The position numbers and the translations under genes were made by a program. Positions 1-7,473 of a stretch of DNA of 64,000 bases are shown piece by piece. The notes below the pieces were generated by a model. It was not told the origin of the DNA. It saw only the letters and a list, made by a program, of their open reading frames with translations, and did no database searches. Each line of letters opens with the position of its first letter. The first letter of the stretch is position 1. The DNA is from Chryseobacterium mulctrae (GTDB lineage Bacteria > Bacteroidota > Bacteroidia > Flavobacteriales > Weeksellaceae): positions 62,001 through 126,000 of the forward strand of contig NZ_VAJL01000001.1 of the NCBI RefSeq assembly GCF_006175945.1, given 5' to 3'.

Positions 1-287
1 ACGAAGGATTCGATGTTGTTCCATCATTTATAACAGAGCCTATAGACCAAATTGAAGAAATTGATCCAGATGTTCTTATCGTGGATGATCATATCAAAGG
101 AAAGAAAAGTGGATCTGAGGTTATTGCAGAATTAAAATCTGAGCCTGAAACTGAAGATTTATCAGCCATCTTAACTTCAACATCTTTTGATTTACCTAAA
201 AAGGCTAAAAACTGTAATGCCGATGACTACATAGAAAAACCTTTTGATATTGATCACTTGATAGATGTGGTTAATAAAAATTTATAA
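1..287 (+). CDS. Response regulator receiver domain, 5'-truncated by window edge
   Basis: The reading frame is open from base 3 of the window, so the true start lies upstream. The visible ~94 residues form the second half of a CheY-like receiver. The phospho-acceptor is the second Asp of DVLIVDDHIKG, a Thr/Ser-rich strand follows (ILTSTSFD), and the conserved Lys-Pro lies in YIEKPFDI. The protein ends about where a single-domain receiver should, so no output domain is present. Its C-terminus resembles the receiver protein at 25181-25552. The kinase partner is not visible. Confidence 0.8.
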   Translation, partial: EGFDVVPSFITEPIDQIEEIDPDVLIVDDHIKGKKSGSEVIAELKSEPETEDLSAILTSTSFDLPKKAKNCNADDYIEKPFDIDHLIDVVNKNL

Positions 288-360
288 TCGCATAAAAACT
301 ATCATATTGCATTTCTTAAATTTTGCAAGTGACTTTTTTACTTTCCGGTTATAATTTTCA

Positions 361-1200
361 TCATTCTATCTTTTCTAGTTCAAATACCATTGTACTTCCA
401 TCGATATTTTGATACTCCAATTTTATAAAACCAAAAAGAGGGTTAAAGTATGAACGTAATGTTGTTTCACCTATTCTGCTGTTTGCTTTAGCGTTTATTA
501 CAAAACATTCTAAATTTCCGAATCGAGTTGTAATCATTTTTTTATCCACGATCTCATAAGTGTAAAGATTTTCAATTACACCTTTCCACTCCAGCCATCT
601 TTTATCTGACCAGTGATCTCCAATTTGCAATTTCCAACTCCATTTGGTCCCTATCTTATAAGGTTCTTTTATATAGGGAAAAGGATTGAGCTCTAATACT
701 TGGAAAAAGCTACTTCTCGGTGGGTGAATCCACACATTCATTTTATTTTCAATTGCACCGGTAGTTTCCATATTGAAAATCTCCCCACTTTTCATCAAAT
801 ATTCATAACTGATTGAGGTCTGATTATAATCCGGAATGTCAGTAAACGGATTACCTAAATTGACTTGTAAACTAATTGTATGAACAGTTTCTTTATCTTG
901 GGTATGACTATCAACAAATTCCCAGTCAGCAACGGTATAGCCTTCCGGTTGTAGTATATCTTTTCCTTTTTTTATTAAGAATCTCTCCCCTTTAGCGTTT
1001 TGATAGTAATAAGAAAACATGAATTTTTTCCTTGAAGTATAGATAATATTATTTGAATTGACATTTTGATCATAGGTTTTGCTCGGATCAAGCTTTTCAC
1101 CCGCAATTCCATCTTCATCAATAACATATTTGTCTGCTACATTTTGAGAAACAACTAAAAAAGGAAATAATATAAAACTAATGTATTTGATTGTTTTCAT
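361..1200 (-). CDS. Exported protein of unknown function, 279 aa
   Basis: I do not recognise the family. The N-terminus is a signal peptide (MKTIKYISFILFPFLVVSQN) with a probable cleavage site after the Ser before Gln-Asn, so the product is periplasmic or outer-membrane associated. The rest is soluble, rich in aromatic residues and beta-prone, with repeated Trp residues around 165-205 (WSWKLQIGDHW). It converges with the response regulator to its left. The lipoprotein gene to its right is on the same strand, 109 bp upstream. Confidence 0.75.
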   Translation of the reverse strand: MKTIKYISFILFPFLVVSQNVADKYVIDEDGIAGEKLDPSKTYDQNVNSNNIIYTSRKKFMFSYYYQNAKGERFLIKKGKDILQPEGYTVADWEFVDSHTQDKETVHTISLQVNLGNPFTDIPDYNQTSISYEYLMKSGEIFNMETTGAIENKMNVWIHPPRSSFFQVLELNPFPYIKEPYKIGTKWSWKLQIGDHWSDKRWLEWKGVIENLYTYEIVDKKMITTRFGNLECFVINAKANSRIGETTLRSYFNPLFGFIKLEYQNIDGSTMVFELEKIE

Positions 1201-1309
1201 TTTGTGATTGATTAATTTTCTTTAAATCTACATCAAAAAGTATTAACAGGTCTATTTATTTTACAATCTCAATTCGTCTTATTTTATTTATAATACAATA
1301 TTAATTTCA

Positions 1310-2074
1310 TCACAGGTTTTTTTTCCAAAATTTATTCCCCACTGAATAAATCTTCAGTTCTTCCATCTTTCTAATGTAAGACTTTTCAAACATTGATAAT
1401 TTAATTTCTGTTACGTTTACAGAGTTAGATTTTTTATTGCCCTGTGAATCATAAGAGGTATCCTCTACTCTATTATCTTCCTTAAAAAGATAATAGTACA
1501 AATGTTCACCTTCCCAATAAGAGGCATTTGGATCACTGTCATCTACAATAACTTTTTTACAATTTTTACTAATGTATTCTTTGATTTTATTATAGTCGGT
1601 TGCGTTTTTTGAAGTCTTGCCCACCTCAAGATACATTAAGTTGCCTTTATGATCTTCAACCATATCCATTTTGGGAAATGCGACTGTATTTAAAATCGCA
1701 ATCGTATCCTTTTGCGGGTCATATGCTACCGTTTTATAGCCATAACCAAATATTTCGGTTGGTTTTTTATTTCTTACCATCCAGTCATTTGTAGGTTCTA
1801 AAGAAAGATCTGTAGGAAATCTCCCGTCTGTTTTATAATACCCTAAAGTATCTTTCACAAAAAAAGCATTATTTAAAAGATTCAAGGCTTCTTTCTTACT
1901 CATACTTTTAGGGTCTTTCGAAATGATCTCATTGGTCTTTTTAATCTTGTTCCCATAAAATTTCGAGACATCAAAGTCACTTGATATTTTTGCTAGATCA
2001 ACAGTTTTATTATCTTGAGAATGGCACGATGAAAGAATGAATACTGTTAATAGCAGGTAAATTTTATTTTTCAT
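1310..2074 (-). CDS. Lipoprotein of unknown function, 254 aa
   Basis: The N-terminus has a lipoprotein signal peptide with lipobox ILSSC, so the mature protein should start at Cys17 and be membrane-anchored. The body is hydrophilic, Lys-rich and without internal membrane segments. I see no known domain. It is on the same strand as the exported protein at 361-1200, but the 109-bp spacing leaves co-transcription open. No regulatory site could be supported. Confidence 0.75.
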   Translation of the reverse strand: MKNKIYLLLTVFILSSCHSQDNKTVDLAKISSDFDVSKFYGNKIKKTNEIISKDPKSMSKKEALNLLNNAFFVKDTLGYYKTDGRFPTDLSLEPTNDWMVRNKKPTEIFGYGYKTVAYDPQKDTIAILNTVAFPKMDMVEDHKGNLMYLEVGKTSKNATDYNKIKEYISKNCKKVIVDDSDPNASYWEGEHLYYYLFKEDNRVEDTSYDSQGNKKSNSVNVTEIKLSMFEKSYIRKMEELKIYSVGNKFWKKNL

Positions 2075-2254
2075 AAATAGTCTAATTTTTGGTAATCATT
2101 ACACCTGAATAAACAAGTTTTTAAGTCACATTTAATTGTTATATCCATCAAGTAAGATGAGTTGAGATCTAAACTAAATCCTCACTATATTATTATCATA
2201 TTTTATACCAGAACTATTCATTGAATCATCGTGCATTTGATTAGATTATATCCT

Positions 2255-3211
2255 TTATTCCTGTTCAATATTAAGCCATGCAACTTTCTGTTCTGAGGCA
2301 TGTTCTGCCCCAATAATATTTTTATATAATTCAGGTCTTCTAGCTTTTATATATCGGTTTCCACCGGCAGTCTGAAGTGAATCAGCTGTTATAGTAGCAA
2401 TTGCGATGTCAGAACCTAAAATGGTGCATTCTGCAGTTATATTTCCAAAAGGATCTACGATCATAGAACAGCCATTTTTCAATTGGTCATCATCCATTCC
2501 GATTGGGTTTGAAAACACACAATACATCGCATTGTCAAATGCTCGCGCCGGCAACCACTTCATTAACCATTCTCTCCCTTTAGGACCATTAAATTCTTTA
2601 CGTAACTGATTACTTTCTTTTTCTCTATTATACCAAAGATTACTATCTACAAAACCTGCGCCTGGTCGTGGTGAGGGTGTACACATCGTTACATGTGGCA
2701 TCAATAATACATCAGCTCCCAAAAGTTTGGTAGCTCTTACATTTTCAATGATGTTATTGTCATAGCAAATAAGGATCCCAAAATTCCAGCCATAAAGATT
2801 AAATACACAGTAGCTGTTACCTGGACTCAGGTGCGGATTGATGAACGGATGAAGCTTTCTGTATTTAGCCACAATGCCGGTTTCGTTAACACACACGTAT
2901 GCTTTGAAAATATTATCGTTCTCATCTTTTTCGAATAAACCTGCACACACTGCAATTTGATTTTTAGCGGCAATTTCAGTAAGTACTTTGATGCTTGAGC
3001 TCTCAGGAAGATATTCTGCTATTTCTAGCAAGGCCTGCCTGTCTAAATTTCTTGCAAAAGTGTAGCCCGTAACTGAACATTCATGAAAAACGATGACTTT
3101 TGCACCTTGCGAAGCTGCTCTATCTGATAAATTTGCGATTTGTGATAGATTATATTTTTTATCGGCACTTCTATTTTCAAACTGTGCCGTTGCGATTATT
3201 AAATCTTCCAT
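2255..3211 (-). CDS. Nitrilase-superfamily amidohydrolase (carbon-nitrogen hydrolase)
   Basis: The whole Glu-Lys-Cys triad of the nitrilase superfamily is visible: Glu44 in FHECSVTGY, Lys119 in YRKLHPF and Cys149 in ILICYDNN. At about 318 aa it has the usual length. Such enzymes hydrolyse C-N bonds in amides, carbamoyl compounds or nitriles; the substrate cannot be read, although branches close to N-carbamoyl amidases are plausible. The ATG at 3211 is preferred over an in-frame TTG five codons upstream because the domain begins directly at EDLIIATAQ. The AraC-family gene lies 35 bp upstream on the same strand and is probably co-transcribed. Confidence 0.88.
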   Translation of the reverse strand: MEDLIIATAQFENRSADKKYNLSQIANLSDRAASQGAKVIVFHECSVTGYTFARNLDRQALLEIAEYLPESSSIKVLTEIAAKNQIAVCAGLFEKDENDNIFKAYVCVNETGIVAKYRKLHPFINPHLSPGNSYCVFNLYGWNFGILICYDNNIIENVRATKLLGADVLLMPHVTMCTPSPRPGAGFVDSNLWYNREKESNQLRKEFNGPKGREWLMKWLPARAFDNAMYCVFSNPIGMDDDQLKNGCSMIVDPFGNITAECTILGSDIAIATITADSLQTAGGNRYIKARRPELYKNIIGAEHASEQKVAWLNIEQE

Positions 3212-3246
3212 TATTTTTTTTGACAAATCTATGGAGTTAAAATAAT

Positions 3247-4062
3247 CTATAATTGTATATTTTCGTCAGGTAATACAATAACATTTACAGCAAGACGCTT
3301 AGACTTTACATGGTAAGTTGTTGGTGTAAGACCCGTTATCTTTCGAAATTCTCGTATCATATGTGCCTGATCAAAGTAACCAGAATCAAAAACTTTTGGT
3401 GTAAAATTACACTTATTTCCTGTCCCACGGACTTCTCCCAGAAAATGATGAAGCCTTATGATACCTCCTAATTTTTTAGGTGCAAGTCCCACCAGATTAT
3501 GAAAAGCCCTTTCAATAGTACGCTGACTGTAACCTGTGAAATGAATGAGTTCTTCAGCTTTAAACAATCCATTACGCTCTGCTATCCAATTTGTTGCAGC
3601 GGCTATCATAGAAAACATATGCACTTCTCTTTTTTGCAATAATATGCTGAAATAATCATTTAGGTTTTTTGCTATTTCCAGATTTAATGCCGTTTCATAA
3701 AGAGCCTCATATATAATACTAACACTATTATCTATAACGGATTCCAAATCAATTATTTTATTTTTTAATTCTCCGGCGGGCGTGTGCAATATGCTGCTCA
3801 TTCCGAAAGGTCTGAAGACAGCAATGATCAATCTTAGTGTGCCTGTTGTTTCCAATACTCTGTAGTCTGTAATTTGCCCATAACAAAATACTTTTGGAAG
3901 CTTGACTCCATCTTTATATAAAGCACCTTTACCCAAGCAGAATACGATACCGGTATTACCATCAGCGAATGTCCGAAAAAGGCCATTATGAAAATCCATC
4001 AAATCCAAGAAAAGGTAATGTTTAATATAAGGTATTAAATTTGGAGATGGAATTATCTGCAT
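3247..4062 (-). CDS. AraC-family transcriptional regulator
   Basis: A 271-aa regulator. The first ~150 residues form an N-terminal domain of the type found in many Bacteroidota AraC proteins (starting MQIIPSPNLIPYIKHYLF; DUF6597-like is my reading). Two helix-turn-helix units follow at about 160-260, including LIHFTGYSQRTIERAFHNLV and the second-helix signature GYFDQAHMIREFRKITGLTP. It sits directly upstream of the nitrilase-family gene on the same strand and probably controls it. The inducer is unknown. Confidence 0.87.
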   Translation of the reverse strand: MQIIPSPNLIPYIKHYLFLDLMDFHNGLFRTFADGNTGIVFCLGKGALYKDGVKLPKVFCYGQITDYRVLETTGTLRLIIAVFRPFGMSSILHTPAGELKNKIIDLESVIDNSVSIIYEALYETALNLEIAKNLNDYFSILLQKREVHMFSMIAAATNWIAERNGLFKAEELIHFTGYSQRTIERAFHNLVGLAPKKLGGIIRLHHFLGEVRGTGNKCNFTPKVFDSGYFDQAHMIREFRKITGLTPTTYHVKSKRLAVNVIVLPDENIQL

Positions 4063-4207
4063 AGTTGAATATTTACTGTAATTTGTATATATTGATCACC
4101 ATATCAAGATTATAATACTAAAAAATCATTAAAAGCTGTAATTCGATTATTATAGCTTTTTTATTTTGTGCAGATTCTTTTATTTTCTTAATTTTTCTCA
4201 CTCCTTT

Positions 4208-5233
4208 TTATTTCATAAGAAATCTGAATCGGTCAATATTTTTAAGTGCAATACCAGTCCCGCGAACTACAGCTCGTAGAGGATCTTCAGCTACAAAAAT
4301 AGGCAATCCGGTTTTTCTGTGAATTCTGTCTGCTAATCCGTTAAGCAAAGCACCGCCTCCTGCAAGGAAAATCCCTGTTTTATAAATATCGGTTGCCAAT
4401 TCTGGTGGTGTGATAGAAAGTGTTTCCAAAATAGCATCTTCTATTCTCATGATCGATTTATCCAGAGCTTTAAAAATCTCCTTATAATTCACCATAATTT
4501 CTTTTGGCTTTCCGGTTAAAAGATCTTTACCCTGTACCGAAATTTCATCTAAAGGAAATTCTAATTCTTCCAAAGCAGAACCAATTTCAATCTTTATTTT
4601 TTCAGCCGTTCTTTCACCAATATCCAAATTATGCTGTGATCTGATAAAGTAAGCAATATCATTCGTGAAAACGTCACCTGCTAATTTCAGTGATCTGTCG
4701 CAGACGATTCCGCCCAGTGCAATTACAGCAATTTCTGTAGTTCCGCCACCGATGTCAACAATCATATTTCCTTCCGGACTTTCAACATCAATACCTGCTC
4801 CAATAGCTGCAGCCATTGGTTCGTAGATCATGATAACTTCTTTGGCATTTACTTTTTGCGCAGAATCTCTAACCGCTCTTTTTTCAACCTCAGTAATTCC
4901 TGAAGGAATACAGATTACGATTCTGAGTGCGGGTTGTATGAATTTACCCTTGATTTCCGGAATTTTTTTTACAAATTCTTTAATCATATGTTCAGAAGCA
5001 TGAAAATCGGCGATAACCCCGTCTTTCAGCGGTCTGATTACTTTAATATCTTCATGCGTTTTGCCTTGCATTAATTTTGCTTCCTGTCCTACAGCAATTG
5101 CTTTTCCTGTCAAACGGTCAATGGCAACTATAGAAGGTTGGTCAATGACAATTTTATTATTGTATATAATTAGGGTATTAGCCGTTCCTAGATCAATTGC
5201 AATCTCCGCTGTAAACATATCAAATAGCCCCAT
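4208..5233 (-). CDS. mreB: MreB-family rod-shape actin homologue
   Basis: The 341-aa protein has full-length MreB architecture. The actin-fold phosphate-1 loop appears as AIDLGTANTLIIY near residue 11, phosphate-2 as VDIGGGTTEIAV near 160, and the adenosine motif as GIFLAGGGALLNGL near 287. MreB forms membrane-associated filaments that organise peptidoglycan synthesis. In Flavobacteriia it is commonly followed by mreC, mreD, pbp2 and rodA. Here the next gene downstream is an AraC regulator, so this is a lone copy and perhaps a second paralogue. The identification is firm; whether it is the main shape protein is not. Confidence 0.93.
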   Translation of the reverse strand: MGLFDMFTAEIAIDLGTANTLIIYNNKIVIDQPSIVAIDRLTGKAIAVGQEAKLMQGKTHEDIKVIRPLKDGVIADFHASEHMIKEFVKKIPEIKGKFIQPALRIVICIPSGITEVEKRAVRDSAQKVNAKEVIMIYEPMAAAIGAGIDVESPEGNMIVDIGGGTTEIAVIALGGIVCDRSLKLAGDVFTNDIAYFIRSQHNLDIGERTAEKIKIEIGSALEELEFPLDEISVQGKDLLTGKPKEIMVNYKEIFKALDKSIMRIEDAILETLSITPPELATDIYKTGIFLAGGGALLNGLADRIHRKTGLPIFVAEDPLRAVVRGTGIALKNIDRFRFLMK

Positions 5234-5501
5234 CTTTCATTTAAATTTATAGATGATAAATGTACGGCTATTCCTGATATATTCCCGCTAAAATAAACGG
5301 TTTAAGAAGTTAAACAAACGTTAAAATAAAGTTATGAATGCTAAGTTTTTGAATGTCATTAATGTAGCAACTGCCTTAGTTTCTTTTATTAAAATTCACA
5401 TATACTCTATTGTCCATTATAGCTTCAAATATTTAGTTTTTAAAGCTTTATAATATTAGAAAAGAAAATTAATTTTAAAATTTATCAGAAAAAACTTGCG
5501 T
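5234..5501. other. Intergenic region between divergent mreB and ArsR operon
   Basis: About 270 bases of AT-rich sequence between the mreB start and the ArsR operator. No small gene, RNA or clear repeat was found. It must hold the mreB promoter, but I could not fix a convincing -33/-7 pair on the minus strand. Confidence 0.5.
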
Positions 5502-5539
5502 AGTTATTTGACTACATTTAAATTTGTAGTCAAATAACT
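5496..5539 (+). promoter_or_regulatory. Promoter with overlapping 15-bp inverted-repeat operator of the ArsR operon
   Basis: TTG at 5496-5498 and TAAATTTG at 5519-5526 are 20 bp apart and fit the Bacteroidota sigma-A consensus TTG-N17-23-TAnnTTTG. A perfect 15-bp inverted repeat (AGTTATTTGACTACA at 5502-5516, its complement at 5525-5539) surrounds and overlaps the -7 element. Transcription would start near 5533, just ahead of the ATG at 5545. ArsR-type regulators usually bind such dyads and repress their own operon. Confidence 0.75.
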
Positions 5540-5544
5540 TCATA

Positions 5545-5868
5545 ATGAATTTAAGACGAGATGTTTTTCAGGCCATTGCCGATCCTACAAGAAGATCAAT
5601 TTTGGCGTTGGTTGCAGCACAATCGATGACAGCCGGAGCAATTGCTTCAAATTTTGATACCGCAAGACCAACCGTTTCAAAGCATATTCAGATCTTAACA
5701 GAATGCGAGCTCTTAACTTCCGAACAAAACGGAAGAGAAATAATTTACCATCTAAATCCACAGAAAATGAAAGAAATAGCCGACTTTATCGAACCTTTCC
5801 GAAAAATGTGGGACGATCGTTTCAATACATTAGAATCTATTATGAAAAACCACAAAAACAAAGATTAA
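5545..5868 (+). CDS. ArsR-family transcriptional regulator
   Basis: A 107-aa winged-helix regulator of standard ArsR size. The N-terminus ([16 protein letters not shown]) and the recognition-helix region ([19 protein letters not shown]) are typical. No cysteine-rich metal site is visible, so it belongs to the ArsR proteins linked to SRPBCC genes rather than to classical arsenic sensors. It is the first gene of a tight four-gene operon, and the SRPBCC gene starts one base after its stop. The perfect dyad over its promoter supports autoregulation. Confidence 0.93.
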   Translation: MNLRRDVFQAIADPTRRSILALVAAQSMTAGAIASNFDTARPTVSKHIQILTECELLTSEQNGREIIYHLNPQKMKEIADFIEPFRKMWDDRFNTLESIMKNHKNKD

Positions 5869-5869
5869 T

Positions 5870-6328
5870 ATGGAACTTAAAACAAAAATTAAAGCAGAAG
5901 AAAACACGCAGGAGCTTTTCATTACAAGAGAATTTGACCTGCCTTTGGAATTACTTTTTAAAGCGTATGAAGATGCCGAAATTGTAGAACAATGGATGAA
6001 TACAAAAGTAATAAAGCTTGAAAATCATAAACATGGAAGCTGGAGATTTGAAACTTCTCATGACGGACAAGTTGTCTTTTCGGCAAACGGAGTCATTCTG
6101 GAATTTATTCCGAACGAAAAAATCACCCGAACTTTCGAAATGGAAAACAGTCCTTTTCCGGTACAGTTAGAGTTTCTCACTTTCGAAGAAATTGGAAATG
6201 AAAAAAGCAAACTGACAATTCAGCAGATATTCAAATCGGTAGAATACAGAAATCAACTTTTAAAAATGTCTTTCGCAAAAGGTTTGAGCATGGCGCACGA
6301 CAAACTTCAAAATATTTTCACCAATTAA
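5870..6328 (+). CDS. SRPBCC (AHSA1-like) domain protein
   Basis: A 152-aa single START-like/AHSA1 domain. The opening ITREFDLPLELLFKAYEDAE is the usual start of this fold, and a C-terminal helix ends in LSMAHDKLQNIF. These helix-grip proteins have a deep hydrophobic cavity, but their ligands are mostly unknown. It is translated directly behind the ArsR gene with a one-base gap. ArsR/SRPBCC pairs are widespread, so the protein may be both target and partner of that regulator. Confidence 0.88.
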   Translation: MELKTKIKAEENTQELFITREFDLPLELLFKAYEDAEIVEQWMNTKVIKLENHKHGSWRFETSHDGQVVFSANGVILEFIPNEKITRTFEMENSPFPVQLEFLTFEEIGNEKSKLTIQQIFKSVEYRNQLLKMSFAKGLSMAHDKLQNIFTN

Positions 6329-6339
6329 AATAACGTGAA

Positions 6340-6723
6340 ATGGAAAAAAGAAACAAAATCATTTATTGGATTGTCACAATTTTTCTTTCCATCGGAATGT
6401 TGGCAGGAGGAATACAACAAACGCTTCAGATAGGCGGTTACAACGAAATCATCACCAAATTACATTATCCTTTATATGTATTATCAATCTTGGGAGTCTG
6501 GAAAATTTTGGGAGAAATCGCAATTCTCATTCCTAAATTTCCTTTGCTGAAAGAATGGGCTTATGCAGGGTTTTTCTTTGCAATGTCGGGTGCAGCAATC
6601 TCTCATTTTGCAGTAGGACAATCTTTTACAGAAGCAGTTCCTGCTTTGATCTTATTGATTGTAACGATTTTATCGTGGTATTTCAGACCTTCAGACAGAA
6701 AAATAATTTCTAAAAACATTTAA
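6340..6723 (+). CDS. DoxX-family integral membrane protein
   Basis: The 127-aa protein has four predicted membrane helices (about 9-27, 45-63, 72-90 and 97-115) and the DoxX-like motif LGVWKILGEIAILIPKFPLLKEWAYAGFFF with the Lys-x-x-Gly-Glu core. DoxX-family proteins are small inner-membrane proteins of unclear role, sometimes linked to redox or stress functions. It is the third gene of the ArsR operon, with 11 bp before it and one base after it. Confidence 0.85.
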   Translation: MEKRNKIIYWIVTIFLSIGMLAGGIQQTLQIGGYNEIITKLHYPLYVLSILGVWKILGEIAILIPKFPLLKEWAYAGFFFAMSGAAISHFAVGQSFTEAVPALILLIVTILSWYFRPSDRKIISKNI

Positions 6724-6724
6724 A

Positions 6725-7306
6725 ATGAATCTACAAGCTGAACAATCTTTCGAGAAAGAAAAAAAATGGAAAGAAGAATTTTATTTGTTGCGGGAAATCA
6801 TTTCTGAGATTGATTCTCTGGAAGAAGATTATAAATGGATGCATCCTTGCTACACATTAGACGGAAAAAACGTGGTGCTCATTCATGGTTTTAAAGAATA
6901 TTTTGCACTGCTTTTTCATAAAGGTGTATTGATGAAAGATCCTCAAAATATTTTAATTCAACAGACTGAAAATGTACAGTCGGCAAGACAGATCAGATTC
7001 AAAAATATTGAGGAAGTAGAAAAACAGCGAGCAATCATCAAAAAATACATTCAGGAAGCTGTAAAAATAGAACAATCCGGGCAAAAAGTAGAATTGAAAA
7101 AAGCCTCTGAATATCCCGTTCCTGAAGAATTCCAAAGAGCTTTGGATGAAGATAAAACTTTAAATGAATCATTTTATGCTTTAAGTCCGGGAAGGCAAAA
7201 AGGATATTTATTCTATTTTAATCAGGCGAAACAATCAAAAACGCGCGAAACACGAATTGAAAAATATTATCAAAATATTCTCGACGGAAAAGGAATTGAC
7301 GACTGA
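6725..7306 (+). CDS. YdeI/OmpD-associated family protein
   Basis: This 193-aa protein combines a DUF1801/YdhG-like N-terminal half (MHPCYTLDGKNVVLIHGFKE near residue 38) with a YdeI/OmdA-type C-terminal half (VPEEFQRALDEDKTLNESF and the ending SKTRETRIEKYYQNILDGKG). It is cytoplasmic. Family members are tied to stress resistance in some species, but the biochemistry is unresolved. It is the last gene of the ArsR operon and ends with TGA, which shows that TGA is a normal stop here. Confidence 0.87.
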   Translation: MNLQAEQSFEKEKKWKEEFYLLREIISEIDSLEEDYKWMHPCYTLDGKNVVLIHGFKEYFALLFHKGVLMKDPQNILIQQTENVQSARQIRFKNIEEVEKQRAIIKKYIQEAVKIEQSGQKVELKKASEYPVPEEFQRALDEDKTLNESFYALSPGRQKGYLFYFNQAKQSKTRETRIEKYYQNILDGKGIDD

Positions 7307-7319
7307 TTGACTACGCAAC

Positions 7320-7392
7320 TGTCATTCTGAATGCAGCGAAGTGAAATGAAGAATCTTACGAATAAAGAGATTCCTCCTTCGTCGGAATGACA
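7320..7392. repeat. Interspersed-type palindromic repeat
   Basis: A 73-base imperfect palindrome directly behind the ArsR operon. The outer arms are TGTCATTC (7320-7327) and GAATGACA (7385-7392). Inner complementary pieces are GAATCT (7352-7357) and AGATTC (7368-7373), with GCGAAGTGAA-like and CCTTCGTCGG segments between. The wording resembles dispersed intergenic repeats I know from Bacteroidota genomes. Only one copy is visible here. Confidence 0.6.
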
Positions 7393-7416
7393 TTAAAAAA
7401 ACCACCAAAAAAATAT

Positions 7417-7453
7417 AAAAAGAGGAATTCTTATTTTAGAAATTCCTCTTTTT
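7417..7453. terminator. Bidirectional intrinsic terminator
   Basis: A 13-bp perfect stem, AAAAAGAGGAATT (7417-7429) and its complement (7441-7453), with an 11-base loop. A-run and T-run flanks serve both strands. It separates the ArsR operon from the convergent AsmA-like gene. Confidence 0.85.
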
Positions 7454-7473
7454 GTTGAAATAATCGATTATTG

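Noticed and set aside
7310..7318. ACTACGCAA after the ArsR operon as a second operator
   Set aside because: It is only a 9-base complement of part of the 5496-5504 promoter region and lacks the dyad, so chance is more likely.
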